Positions 53,536 to 63,182 of a DNA stretch of 64,000 nt are shown piece by piece. A program made the translations under genes and the position numbers. Below the pieces are notes generated by a model that was given only the letters and a program-made list of their open reading frames with translations, did not search any database and had not been told where the DNA came from. This stretch comes from Nostoc sp. 'Lobaria pulmonaria (5183) cyanobiont' (GTDB lineage Bacteria > Cyanobacteriota > Cyanobacteriia > Cyanobacteriales > Nostocaceae), in contig NZ_CP026692.1 in the NCBI RefSeq assembly GCF_002949795.1, positions 62,001-126,000 on the forward strand, in the 5' to 3' direction. Every line of letters begins with the position of its first letter. Position 1 is the stretch's first letter.

Positions 53536-55758
53536 TTATCTAGCATCAGCATCCTGACAATCCATCTGCACCACACAATTTCTTCCTTGTGCTTTTGCTT
53601 CGTAGAGTCCTTGGTCAGCAGCAGCAATTAAGGTTGCAGGAGATAATTGGCTATCAGGAGTAATGGTTGCCACACCAAGACTTAGGGTAATAAATTCACT
53701 GACCTGAGAATGGGGATGAGGCATTTGTAATCCACTAATATTGGTCTGAATATCTCTTGCAACTGCAATGGCCCCTTCAATATCAGTATTCGGCAAAATG
53801 ACTGCAAACTCTTCTCCGCCATAACGAGCAACTAAATCAGCGGGGTGTTTAACTGTCTGAGAGATTGCCTTAGCAACCTGTCTAAGTGCATCATCTCCTG
53901 CCAGATGCCCATGCGTATCGTTGTAAAGCTTAAAGTAATCGACATCACACAAAATCAAAGATAGCGAACCTTGCTCTCGTGCCAACCATTGCCACTGCGT
54001 GTTTAACGTCTCATCAAAGCAGCGTCGATTTGCCACTTGGGTTAGACCATCCGAACAGGCAAGGCGCTGTAATTCCTGGTTTGCTTGTTGTAATTGGTGG
54101 TAAAGTTCTGATTGCTGAATAGCGATCGCAGCTTGACCTGCTAACTGGTTAAACAAGTTAATCTCCGATTGCTGCCATTGTCTGGGATGACGGCATTGGT
54201 GAGCAATCAATAGTCCCCACAAACACCCTTGCTGCAAAATGGGCACGACAAGGTTTGCCCGGATTTGCAGACTTTTGAGGAGGTGAATATGACATGGCGA
54301 TAATCCCGCAGTTTCAATGTTTTCGATCGCTCTGGTGTTACCTTGTTGATAGTAAGCTGCACGCGTGGATTTAAAGCAGGTATCCATGACGTGAAATCCC
54401 AAAATCGACATACACCCTTCTGCTAAAGATTCTACAACAACTAACCCACTCCAGTCTGGCTTAAACTGATACATCACCACTCGATCTACCTCAAACAGTT
54501 GTCGCACCTCGGCTACCGTGGTTTGCAAAATCTCGTCTAACTCCAAGGATTGGCGAATGCGCTGCGTCACATCTGCGACAATTCGCTCAGGTTCGCTTTG
54601 GTGTCGGACAACACGCTGTTCAACCTGCTGAGAATATGTCGATGCTACAGTTAACACGATCGGATCAAAGTAAGGGGTTGTAGTGACAGGCACTGCACTG
54701 GGTTTACCAATCAAATAGCCTTGAGCAAAATTTGCACCTCGTTCTCGCAACCAATTCAGTTCCTCAATGCATTCAATTCCTTCAGCAACAGTCTGGATGT
54801 TTAACTTTTGAGTAATCTCTAGAAGTTTCTCGGTAATTGAAGCTTTGTAAAGGTCTTGATGTACATCTCGAATTAACTCCATATCCAGCTTGATAAAGTC
54901 TGGACGTAACTGATGCAGCAAGTTTAGGCTGGAATAGCCAGAACCAAGGTCATCAAGAGCGACTAAAAACCCAGCATCCCGGTAGTATTTAAGCACTGTC
55001 TTCAGATGGGTTAAATCTTGAGGATTGTCTGATTCTACAACTTCAAAAACAACGCGATCGTGGGAAATTCCGGCAGTATCAATTGCCTCTACCGTACTAC
55101 GTAGGCAAAAAGCTGGGTCATAAAGTGATGTTGGGGCAAAATTGATGAAGATGTGCCCACTCACTTCATATCGGCTGAATTGAGTGATTGTGCTGAGGCG
55201 AGCAACTTGGTCTACTTGTGGTAGAAGTCCGGCTTCGGTTGCTAACTCCACAATTGGTGTCGGTAACACTAAATTGCCTTGTTCATCCAGTCCCCGCAAA
55301 AGCGATTCATATCCAAAAATCTGCGATGTATCGTTAATTGAGACAATTGGTTGGAAGTAACTGGTGAATCGTTCTGTTGCCAGCATTTCAACCAGCCAGC
55401 CGGATTGGTTCAACTTAATGAAGCGTTGTAATGAGGCTATGTCACTAAAATCATGGAGTTGAGGTTGGAAAGTGCCTTGAATGAAAAGGACTTGCGTCTC
55501 TTTTAATTCTCTTGGTGCAAGTAGTTTGGCCAGGTTACGAGCAATTTCTAGGGACTGTCCGGGTCTACACTCCAAACTCAAACCTGGTCGCTCCTGCATC
55601 AGTTCATACTTAAAGGCAAACTGTTGTAGGTAGGAAGTGACTTTTTTTAGGGTATGTGGAACGGGGAACCAGAGAAAGAGCCTACCTGCCTCTTTAGTCC
55701 GGCAGCGTGCAACATTACGACAAGCACAGGTTTTGGAGATAGGATATATTTGGCTCAT
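53536..55758 (-). CDS. EAL-cyanobacteriochrome GAF-GGDEF protein (light-regulated c-di-GMP enzyme)
   Basis: 740 residues. After a Cys-rich N-terminal region (CACRNVARC) comes an EAL domain (about 115-355) with the catalytic set intact: GYESLLR, FINFAP, FEVVES, LDDLGSGYSS, FIKLD and VAEGIE. Next is a GAF domain (about 395-555) with both cyanobacteriochrome cysteines: DTCF (near 460), the DXCF motif, and SPCHIHLL (near 488), the canonical bilin-binding Cys-His. A GGDEF domain closes it (RYGGEEF near 649), with no RxxD inhibitory site (HPAD instead). It should bind a bilin, sense blue/green light and both make and break c-di-GMP. The output balance is unknown. The upstream sequence lacks a clear Shine-Dalgarno site. 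Confidence 0.88.
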   Translation of the reverse strand: MSQIYPISKTCACRNVARCRTKEAGRLFLWFPVPHTLKKVTSYLQQFAFKYELMQERPGLSLECRPGQSLEIARNLAKLLAPRELKETQVLFIQGTFQPQLHDFSDIASLQRFIKLNQSGWLVEMLATERFTSYFQPIVSINDTSQIFGYESLLRGLDEQGNLVLPTPIVELATEAGLLPQVDQVARLSTITQFSRYEVSGHIFINFAPTSLYDPAFCLRSTVEAIDTAGISHDRVVFEVVESDNPQDLTHLKTVLKYYRDAGFLVALDDLGSGYSSLNLLHQLRPDFIKLDMELIRDVHQDLYKASITEKLLEITQKLNIQTVAEGIECIEELNWLRERGANFAQGYLIGKPSAVPVTTTPYFDPIVLTVASTYSQQVEQRVVRHQSEPERIVADVTQRIRQSLELDEILQTTVAEVRQLFEVDRVVMYQFKPDWSGLVVVESLAEGCMSILGFHVMDTCFKSTRAAYYQQGNTRAIENIETAGLSPCHIHLLKSLQIRANLVVPILQQGCLWGLLIAHQCRHPRQWQQSEINLFNQLAGQAAIAIQQSELYHQLQQANQELQRLACSDGLTQVANRRCFDETLNTQWQWLAREQGSLSLILCDVDYFKLYNDTHGHLAGDDALRQVAKAISQTVKHPADLVARYGGEEFAVILPNTDIEGAIAVARDIQTNISGLQMPHPHSQVSEFITLSLGVATITPDSQLSPATLIAAADQGLYEAKAQGRNCVVQMDCQDADAR

Positions 55759-56130
55759 AGCTAAATAATTTGCTCAATCTGATTTATTCTATTATTCCCA
55801 CTATTTTTACTGTAAAAGATAAACTACACTTCAAATACGTGAAGATTTGATGAGTTAAGTAAACTGAATAATTTAGCTGAGTAAGTGACTTTGCAACATA
55901 TACCAAAATTTATACTAAAACCACAAGTAATTGCCGATGTTTTTGTGCAATTAAGCAACAGAACGAGGAGTTATATTAACAATTTAAGTTACAAAATAAA
56001 GGCAAAATTAGCCAGTTTAGGAACAGCTTTTAGCTAGATTAATTCAGATATAAATATATCTTTTGGAAGAGTGAATCTACCTCAATAAACAACAAAACTT
56101 TTGAGAAAATTTAATAAATTAAGCCATTAA
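55759..56130. other. Intergenic region upstream of the c-di-GMP enzyme
   Basis: About 370 AT-rich bases. No gene or RNA recognised. The promoter of the minus-strand gene should lie here. Confidence 0.35.
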
Positions 56131-56231
56131 TCAAAAACCCTCACCCTAAATCCCTCTCCCAATTTTGGGAGAGGGACTTTGAAATTAGCTCCCTTCTCCT
56201 AATTTTGGGAGAAGGGGTTGAGGGATGAGGG
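56131..56231. repeat. Dispersed repeat, copy 2 (copy 1 at 6427-6532)
   Basis: Same TCAAAAACCCTCACCC start and GGGATGAGGG end, with CTCTCCCAATTTTGGGAGAG and a second hairpin. It lies about 140 bases past the double-kinase stop, in the same relative position to a gene end as copy 1. Confidence 0.8.
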
Positions 56232-56370
56232 CGAATTTTGCATTTGTGCAAGTGGTCTATTGAATGGTTTGGGGGAAATAAATATCTAATGTTAATATTT
56301 CTTCCACGAATAAATTTATCAATTCCTCGTGTAGAGACATTTATATAGTTTATGCACTGCAACTGAATAC

Positions 56371-59300
56371 TCAGACATTCCCACTTCGACCAATTAGAGT
56401 TGCAATTGCCTTGACTAACTCATCTGGTTCAACGGGTTTGGAGAGATGCTTTTGAAACCCTGATTCAAGCGCTTGTTGCTGATTGATTTCTCCGGCATAA
56501 GCAGTTAAAGCGATCGCCAGAATTTGTTTGGCTTGGTTTGCCTGTAATGCTTTAACTTGGCGCATTAGCATATAGCCATCCATCTCTGGCATCCCAATAT
56601 CACTGAGCAGCGTATCTGGTTCTGACTCTGCCAAAATTTGTAATGCTTCTTTTGCTGATGTGACTGCTGTCACCATTGCTCCAGCCTGTTCTAGTACAAA
56701 TGTGTGGAAGTCACGGGTATCATCGTCATCATCTACAACTAAGATTTGGATGCCTGCAAGGATTTCAGTCGGAGAAGAAGGATTTAATGCCGCAATATCT
56801 ATGTGTTGTTTTGGAGTTAAATCTTTTTTAATTAGTGGTATCATGACTCTAAAAGTAGCTCCTTGCCCTTCACCTAAACTTTCTGCCCAAATTGTGCCGC
56901 CATGTAATTCTACCAAATGACGGACAATTGCTAACCCTAACCCCAAGCCACCAAATTTTCGGGTTATTGTACTATCAGCCTGACGAAAATATTCAAACAC
57001 ATAAGGCAGAAAGTCAGGGCTGATTCCCTTACCTGTGTCACTGACGGTAATCTGAGCTTGAGTGTCAACGCGCTCTAGTTGAATATCAATTTTTCCTCCT
57101 TCAGGAGTGAATTTAACGGCATTCGTTAAGAGATTCCAGATAACTTGTTGTAAACGACCGGAATCACCCAAAACTTCCCCAAAAGAAGCATCCAGCATCG
57201 TCTGAATTTGAATATTTTTAGCTTCTGCTGCCAAACGCACTGTTTCCAATCCCCCCTCAATCACAAATACTAGGTTGACAGGTAACATCTTCAGGTTGAG
57301 CTTACCTTGTAATATCCGAGAGACATCGAGCAAATCTTCAATTAGTTGAGCTTGTAATTTAGCATTCCGCTCGATAGTTGCGATCGCTTTCTTCAGGGCT
57401 GCTGGTTCAAACTCACGAGTCTGCAAGAGTCTCGCCCAACCAAGAATCGGATTGAGAGGCGATCGCAATTCATGGGAAAGTACCGCCAAAAACTCATCTT
57501 TAATTCGGTTGGCTCTTTCGGCTTCAGTTCTGGCAGCTTGCTCAAGTTCTAGGAGGCGATCGCGTTCGGCTTCTGCTACTTTGCGTTCTGTAATATCAAT
57601 TACTGAGCCGATGTAACCTTTAAACTGACCGTCCACCCCAAACCACGGATTAGCGGCATCGATGCAAGAGCGATATTTGCCATCTTTGCGCCGCAAGCGG
57701 TACTCCAAACGGAAGGCCGAGTAACTTTTATTAGCTTCCAGAAAAACATTCCTAGCGTCATTGTAGTCTTCTGGATGCACAGCATTTAACCAGCCAAATC
57801 CCAGACCCATTTCCTCGCTCTGACCTGTAAAATCGTACCAGCTTTGACTGAGATAGGTGCAGTAGCCATCGCTGTCTGTTACCCAAACCATGAAGGGGGC
57901 ATTGTCAGCCATGTTGCGGAACTTTTCTTCGCTTTCCCGAAGTGCTTTTTCTGCCTGTTTGCGATCGCTGATGTCTGTAACAAAAATGCTTACTCCTTCT
58001 GCAAAGGGGTAGATGCGATTTTCAAACCAGCGTTGCCAAGCCGGATAAAAGTATTCAAACTGAACGACAGTGTTTTGTGCGTTCGCCAAAGGCGTTGGTA
58101 GAGCCATCGCCCGATGAACCTCGGTATCAAACTCGCTGTTAATCACATCTGGAAAAACTTCCCAAACGATCCTACCTATTAATTCTTCTTTTGGGATGCC
58201 AACAATTTCTGCTACTTGATCGTTGACAAAGGTATAACGCCACTCTCGATCCAATACAAAGAATTGGTCTTGGATACCAGCGATGACAGTCTCTAGGTGT
58301 GCTTTTGCTACCTCAGCTTCAATTCGCAGCCCTTGCTCACGTTCCATTGCCTCTTGGCGGAGACGAGCCATTTTTAGAGCTGCCTCTACCCGCGCCAACA
58401 ATTCACGGGCAGAGAAAGGTTTAATCAGATAATCATCGGCTCCCGCTTCTAACCCTTCCACCCGTGCCTCTTCTCCCGCCCGTGCCGACAACAGGATGAT
58501 CGGAACTTTTTGTGTCTGCGGATTGGCTCGTAATGCTTGCAGCAGTCCAAAGCCATCTAATCCAGGCATCATCACATCTGTCAGTACCAAATCTGGGACA
58601 CGTCCACGAGCAGAATCTAAAGCAGCTAAACCGTCCGGCACTGATTCCACTTCATACTGCTGACTTAATAGCCGATTGACATAATCACGCATATCTGCGT
58701 TGTCATCAGCTAGGAGAATTCTCGCAGAGGGTGCAGAGGGGTACAGAGGCAGAAGGGAAAATACTTCCTTCTCCCCTGCTCCCCTGCTCCCCTGCTCCCC
58801 TGCTTCTTGTGGTAGCCACCGCAGGGCTTCTTCTAGATAAGGTGTTGCCCCTAATGCGGTTGAAGCTAAAGTTCGCGGGGCACTAATCCGGTCTGGAGGC
58901 AAATGAGTATATCCTGTTGGAATTGACACAGTAAAGCAACTGCCTACTCCGAGAAGACTGGTAACATCAACTCTTCCACCATGCATTTGCACCAATTCTT
59001 GCACCAGTGACAATCCAATTCCTGACCCTTCAAAAGTGCGTCCTTGCGCCCCTTTGACCCGATGAAATCGTTCAAAAAGGTGGGGGATTTCTGCTGCTGG
59101 GATACCGATGCCTGTGTCTTTAACTGCGAACTCAATACGATCGTTTGACCAGTGCAAACTAACTGTAATTTTTCCAGCCATTGTGAACTTGAAGGCATTC
59201 GAGAGCAGATTAAGAACAATCTTTTCCCACATCTCTCGATCTACATACACTGGTTCTGGCAGGGAAGGACAATTGACTGATAACTGCATCCCTGCTCGTT

Positions 59301-60636
59301 CTACCGTTGAACGAAATACACTAGCTAGTTCTGCGGTGAAGGTGGCAAGGTTGGTGGGTTCATAAGATGCTTCAACCCTTCCGGCTTCAATGCGTGAAAA
59401 ATCTAGTAAGCTGTTGACCAGTTTCAGCAGCCGAAGTCCGTTGCGTTGCACCATTTCTAGCTGCTCTCGTTCTTTGGCTGGAAGCAGAGTAGCACAAGTG
59501 GTTAAGGTGTCCTCTAATGGCCCCAACATCAAAGTAAGTGGGGTACGGAACTCGTGGCTGACGTTACTGAAAAAGACGGTTTTCGCGCGATCGATTTCTG
59601 CCAAGGCTTCAGCGCGTTTGCGTTCTTCCTCGTAAGCTTGGGCGTTAGCGATGCTGGCTGCAATTTGAGCCGCAACTAAATCAATGAATCCTTGATAATT
59701 GTCGTCGAATAGCCTGAAGGGGTTCAAACCAACGATTAATATACCAGCTTTTCCGGTTTGACCGGATGGGGCAATGGGTACTGCGATCGCTTGATGGGGC
59801 GATCGCTGCCAAACACCACAGGGTAGACTACTAAAAGACACTTCCAAATCGGAAATTAGTTTGGCTTGATGCTTTCTGATCACTTCCGCAAAGGGCCAAA
59901 CGCAATCAGCATCGAGAGCCACTGTTTCTGGAACTGCTACGTGGTTTTGCCCAATGCGGCACGTTCCAGCCAGGAAAACTTCCTGCTTATCGGGATCAAC
60001 CAGATAAATCATGGCGAAAGGGAGATCGTAAGGGTTGCTCTCCAGACAACTCGCACTTAGCGTACAGGCTTCATCGAATGTTCGCGCGTCTACTGTCCTC
60101 GCCGCTAATTCGCGCAAAAGTGCCAACTGACGCTCACTGATAATCCGTTGCGTGTCCTCTGTGTTGGCGCAAATGATCCCACCTGTGTCGCCCTGGTCAT
60201 TAGGAACCGGGCTATATGAAAAAGTATAATAAGTTTCTTCTGGGTAGCCATTGCGCTCCATAATTAGCAGCAGCGCTTCGTCGTAAGTACCCTCATTTTT
60301 CAGCATCGCAGATTCAGCTCTCGGCCCAACCTGATCCCATATTTCCCGCCACACGTATGAAGCTGGCTGTCCAAATGCTGCTGGATGTTTGCCACCAATA
60401 ATAGTCTTATAAGCGTCATTGTAAAGGTTAATCAGTTCCTCACCCCACCAAACAAACATAGGTTGACGGGAAGTTAGCATAATTCGCACGGCAGTCTTCA
60501 AACTCTGTGGCCACTGCTGTGTTGGGCCGAGGGATGTTTTTGACCAATCCTGTTCTCGCATCCTAGCACCCATTTCACCCCCACCGATAAGGAAATTTAC
60601 GTCGGCGTTGCTTGCTAACGTTGACTCGTTCTTCAT
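56371..60636 (-). CDS. Double hybrid histidine kinase (PAS-GAF-HK-REC-PAS-PAS-HK-REC)
   Basis: 1421 residues. Two complete kinase cores lie in one chain. Order: PAS-like input (about 25-160), GAF (about 180-340), first HisKA (VSHEFRTPL, His near 360) and HATPase (DTGIGIP, GSGIGLSLV), receiver (about 645-758, LTDVMMPGLDG), two PAS domains (from about 782 and 902), second HisKA (LSHELRSPL, near 1054) and HATPase (DTGKGI, GLGLGLAIV), and a terminal receiver (about 1297-1418, LSDIGMPEMDG). No membrane segments. The ATG at 60636, seven codons inside the longest frame, follows AGAGGA at ideal spacing. An 8-bp repeat (58771-58806) lengthens the linker before the first receiver. Confidence 0.9.
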   Translation of the reverse strand: MKNESTLASNADVNFLIGGGEMGARMREQDWSKTSLGPTQQWPQSLKTAVRIMLTSRQPMFVWWGEELINLYNDAYKTIIGGKHPAAFGQPASYVWREIWDQVGPRAESAMLKNEGTYDEALLLIMERNGYPEETYYTFSYSPVPNDQGDTGGIICANTEDTQRIISERQLALLRELAARTVDARTFDEACTLSASCLESNPYDLPFAMIYLVDPDKQEVFLAGTCRIGQNHVAVPETVALDADCVWPFAEVIRKHQAKLISDLEVSFSSLPCGVWQRSPHQAIAVPIAPSGQTGKAGILIVGLNPFRLFDDNYQGFIDLVAAQIAASIANAQAYEEERKRAEALAEIDRAKTVFFSNVSHEFRTPLTLMLGPLEDTLTTCATLLPAKEREQLEMVQRNGLRLLKLVNSLLDFSRIEAGRVEASYEPTNLATFTAELASVFRSTVERAGMQLSVNCPSLPEPVYVDREMWEKIVLNLLSNAFKFTMAGKITVSLHWSNDRIEFAVKDTGIGIPAAEIPHLFERFHRVKGAQGRTFEGSGIGLSLVQELVQMHGGRVDVTSLLGVGSCFTVSIPTGYTHLPPDRISAPRTLASTALGATPYLEEALRWLPQEAGEQGSRGAGEKEVFSLLPLYPSAPSARILLADDNADMRDYVNRLLSQQYEVESVPDGLAALDSARGRVPDLVLTDVMMPGLDGFGLLQALRANPQTQKVPIILLSARAGEEARVEGLEAGADDYLIKPFSARELLARVEAALKMARLRQEAMEREQGLRIEAEVAKAHLETVIAGIQDQFFVLDREWRYTFVNDQVAEIVGIPKEELIGRIVWEVFPDVINSEFDTEVHRAMALPTPLANAQNTVVQFEYFYPAWQRWFENRIYPFAEGVSIFVTDISDRKQAEKALRESEEKFRNMADNAPFMVWVTDSDGYCTYLSQSWYDFTGQSEEMGLGFGWLNAVHPEDYNDARNVFLEANKSYSAFRLEYRLRRKDGKYRSCIDAANPWFGVDGQFKGYIGSVIDITERKVAEAERDRLLELEQAARTEAERANRIKDEFLAVLSHELRSPLNPILGWARLLQTREFEPAALKKAIATIERNAKLQAQLIEDLLDVSRILQGKLNLKMLPVNLVFVIEGGLETVRLAAEAKNIQIQTMLDASFGEVLGDSGRLQQVIWNLLTNAVKFTPEGGKIDIQLERVDTQAQITVSDTGKGISPDFLPYVFEYFRQADSTITRKFGGLGLGLAIVRHLVELHGGTIWAESLGEGQGATFRVMIPLIKKDLTPKQHIDIAALNPSSPTEILAGIQILVVDDDDDTRDFHTFVLEQAGAMVTAVTSAKEALQILAESEPDTLLSDIGMPEMDGYMLMRQVKALQANQAKQILAIALTAYAGEINQQQALESGFQKHLSKPVEPDELVKAIATLIGRSGNV
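58771..58806. repeat. 8-bp tandem repeat inside the double-kinase gene
   Basis: Four CTCCCCTG units, read on the minus strand as AGEQGSRGAGEKE. The peptide EQGSRGAGEK is strikingly like [10 protein letters not shown] from the repeat in the NACHT gene (44003-44036). Confidence 0.8.
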
Positions 60637-60976
60637 TAATTCCTCTCGATTGGTCATGTGTTGGTTACAGGCTACATCGGTGGTTGTCTGTTAGGAAAAA
60701 TCCTCTATAAATTAGACCTTTACGCTTCTAAACATTGATTTTAGAGGATATTCAAAGGCATATACATACAGCGTGAGATGCCAATGCTGTGACTTTTCAA
60801 AGCATTGAAATTGCCTTTTCGGGGCAAGTTTCTACTTTTGCTATTTTTATTGTCTCCTTTATATCATCGATATTTAAAGTTACCAAGGGCGATTCTCATT
60901 AGACTATTTTTTGGAAGTCCCTACCCACAAGTGTTTGGTACGCTGTAGGTCAAGCAAACGGGTTTTAATAGGTTGC

Positions 60977-61023
60977 GCTATAATTCCCCTCCTTACGAAA
61001 CTTTGAAGGAGGGAAATTATAGC
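60977..61023. repeat. Long imperfect hairpin repeat
   Basis: GCTATAATTCCCCTCCTT pairs with AAGGAGGGAAATTATAGC across an 11-base loop, with one mismatch. It resembles a small dispersed palindromic element rather than a terminator. Confidence 0.6.
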
Positions 61024-61384
61024 ATTCTAAGTATTTAAATCGTTTCTGTAAACATACCGGTTCGGGCAAATTCTTCTTCAGGGGTGAAGAGTGGAGGTTT
61101 ATCCACAAGGCTAGGTTCAAAGTAGTATGTTTATTGCAGAAACTGTCCGCTAATGACAGCTTCCTCAGTTTTCTATCTCCCCTTATAAAAACTCCTTTGC
61201 CTTATTTCCAGTGTTGGGAATAGGGCCAATTTCTATTTTGCTGAACACTCCATGCATGATCCCATTGACAAAAATTAGGTCTATCCACAAAGCTCAAAGG
61301 TTCATCCTAGAGCATAATTTACTAGATGCAAAAGTCCGATACCCCATTGGGCATAATCACAGCCAACAACAAATATCTCTGTGT

Positions 61385-61416
61385 CTAATGCCCGATGCCC
61401 CATGCCCAATTCCCAG
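61385..61416. repeat. Heptameric repeat (GCCCAAT/GCCCCAT type)
   Basis: TAATGCCCGATGCCCCATGC followed by CCAATTCCC, the same heptamer family as inside hyuB (16021-16055). Confidence 0.65.
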
Positions 61417-61607
61417 TCCCTTGTATTTGCGATCGCAAACTAACTTAACCTAAATATATGCCTTTAGCAGAGGTAAATTCAAAAACTATGTTCGATATTT
61501 AAGTAAATAGTAAGTATCAAGAACAACTGAACTCAGTTTTAACCCTACTTGCGATCGCCTCAATTTGTGGATGGGATTACATCACCTCCGCTTTATTAAG
61601 TGCAACT

Positions 61608-61892
61608 TCATAGAGAATTGGTATGAGATGAATTTAAGTGAGTGTCTATCTCATTCTGCCATTCTTTTCCTGCTCAAATTTTGCGATCATGCCATTCTGT
61701 AATCACTCCTTCCCGTCTTAAAAGAGTGAGGTGCTTTTCTAGTTTGTCGCGAAGTTTTTCATCTTCATGAGCATAAGAATAAAACACTTCAATAGCTTGA
61801 TCAGGTTGCAATGACATAAGTTGCTTTATGACCCGAATCTCGGAAAGTAGGTTTAAATCTTTATCAAAGTTGTCTGCTAAAACTTGCAGCTT
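61608..61892 (-). pseudogene. TIR-domain gene remnant with in-frame stop
   Basis: Open from 61892, the frame reads LQVLADNFDKDLNLLSEIRV, then from the ATG at 61817 MSLQPDQA and EVFYSYAHEDEKLRDKL, EKHLTLLRREG and ITEWHDRKI, the first half of a TIR domain of the cyanobacterial type. A TGA at 61674-61676 interrupts it. The same frame then continues AGKEWQNEIDTHLNSSH, the expected next block of the domain, to a second stop at 61608-61610. A single-base change of Gly (GGA) to TGA explains the first stop. The catalytic Glu region and everything beyond are lost. Intact relatives pair TIR with NACHT, EAD or repeat domains. Confidence 0.75.
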
Positions 61893-61991
61893 TTATTTGA
61901 AGGTAGAAGGGATCACAAGATTGATTTAAATTTACAGAATAGTTCTTTATAAGACTCTACCATATAGCAGTACTAAAGTAATAGCACTTGT

Positions 61992-63038
61992 TCATCTATT
62001 CAAACTCTTTACCGACACTATTTTATCAGCTTCATCTACTGTTATTTGCGCCAGCCCAAACTGTTCAATAACCGCTGCATTTGTCGTCAGATGCCTACTC
62101 ACCTCAGCGACTCGATACTGACTTTCTTGTGAAGCTAAAGCAGCTGGCAATAATAACTGATCTGCTAAATGTTCATCCACTGCTGCGCCGGTGTAATGAA
62201 ACTCAAGCAGTTGCTGACAAGCAATCTCTGCAACTGTTTCCGCCGACAACCGCAAACGCCCAAATCCACCAAAGCCAGTTAAGCTATTCTGATACTCAGC
62301 AGTGAGGAAAATACCCGCCCCAGGTGCGACACCTCTTTCTCGCAAGGTCTGTACAGCAACTTTTAAATGGGCTGACCGTAACAAATTCTCGGCACGATTC
62401 GCCATGCGTTGCGGAATATGAGAAGGCAATTCCGTCACCACTGCTAGCCCCCGCACCTGTTGTAAATCGCCCCGTTCCAACAAGTCGATCCCACCGAGTT
62501 TACCACCGCCATGCACCTGTAACTTTACCTCTCCCCCACCTTGGGGATACCACCCCCAAGCGCCTAACTTGACTTGGGCCTCTATACCCATGCGTTGCAG
62601 TATGGGCAGATAAACTTGCTCAATGTACGTCGCTGTCGGGCTAAAGTTCACATGAGTTCCACCCTTTAGTGTCACCAGGGAATTGCCAGATGCTAGCGCC
62701 AAAGGTAAGAGAATTGTTTGAAGAACTAGAGCGATCGCACCCGCAGAACCACCTTGTTGTGCTTTACTAACATCAAAGGTATAAATTCCAGCTTGCACAG
62801 CACTACCTGGGATGAATTCCAGCAGCATTGAACCCAAAGCATCACCTCGTAGTTGGGCATTACAAATTCTACCCGCCGCCCGAACTGCTGTTAAATGTTG
62901 TGCTGCTAATCCTGGCTTTTTACGTCCAGCGCGAATGCCAGTAATTCGTATGGGTTCACCGGTGATGGCGGCTAGACTTAAGGAAGTACGAAGAACTTGT
63001 CCGCCTCCCTCTCCGTAGGAACCGTCAATTTCAATCAT
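61992..63038 (-). CDS. rtcA: RNA 3'-terminal phosphate cyclase
   Basis: 348 residues from the ATG at 63038, which gives the family start MIEIDGSYGEGGGQVLRTSL; a longer frame from 63113 adds 25 residues with no family match. Conserved blocks: KKPGLAAQHLTAVRA, GGSAGAIALVLQTILLPLAL, GGTHVNFSPTATYIEQV, and the catalytic His in VDEHLADQLLLPAAL (near 288). The enzyme uses ATP to turn a 3'-phosphate RNA end into a 2',3'-cyclic phosphate through an adenylated histidine. No RtcB or RtcR partner is in view. Confidence 0.93.
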   Translation of the reverse strand: MIEIDGSYGEGGGQVLRTSLSLAAITGEPIRITGIRAGRKKPGLAAQHLTAVRAAGRICNAQLRGDALGSMLLEFIPGSAVQAGIYTFDVSKAQQGGSAGAIALVLQTILLPLALASGNSLVTLKGGTHVNFSPTATYIEQVYLPILQRMGIEAQVKLGAWGWYPQGGGEVKLQVHGGGKLGGIDLLERGDLQQVRGLAVVTELPSHIPQRMANRAENLLRSAHLKVAVQTLRERGVAPGAGIFLTAEYQNSLTGFGGFGRLRLSAETVAEIACQQLLEFHYTGAAVDEHLADQLLLPAALASQESQYRVAEVSRHLTTNAAVIEQFGLAQITVDEADKIVSVKSLNR

Positions 63039-63182
63039 GGGCGATTTTGAGATGTTGGATTTTGGGTTATCCCCACGGCTGTTAAAATCAAACCACAAAT
63101 TATAAACGCCCAACAGCTAGCTTTTTAGAGGGAGGTTACACAAATATACAGAGAAATTTCTGATATGTATTTCTCTAGTTTG

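Larger units (their letters stand above)
60658..61607. other. Intergenic region with repeats and a possible gene tail
   Basis: About 950 bases. It contains the hairpin at 60977-61023 and the heptamer repeat at 61385-61416. On the minus strand, 61035-61130 is an open frame without a start, ending LVDKPPLFTPEEEFARTGMF and a TETI tail; it looks like the C-terminus of a lost gene, family not recognised. A plus frame at 61211-61453 runs through the repeat and is not supported. Confidence 0.35.

Noticed and set aside
61211-61453. 80-codon plus-strand frame
   Set aside because: It passes through a GCCCCAT heptamer repeat and has no family resemblance.
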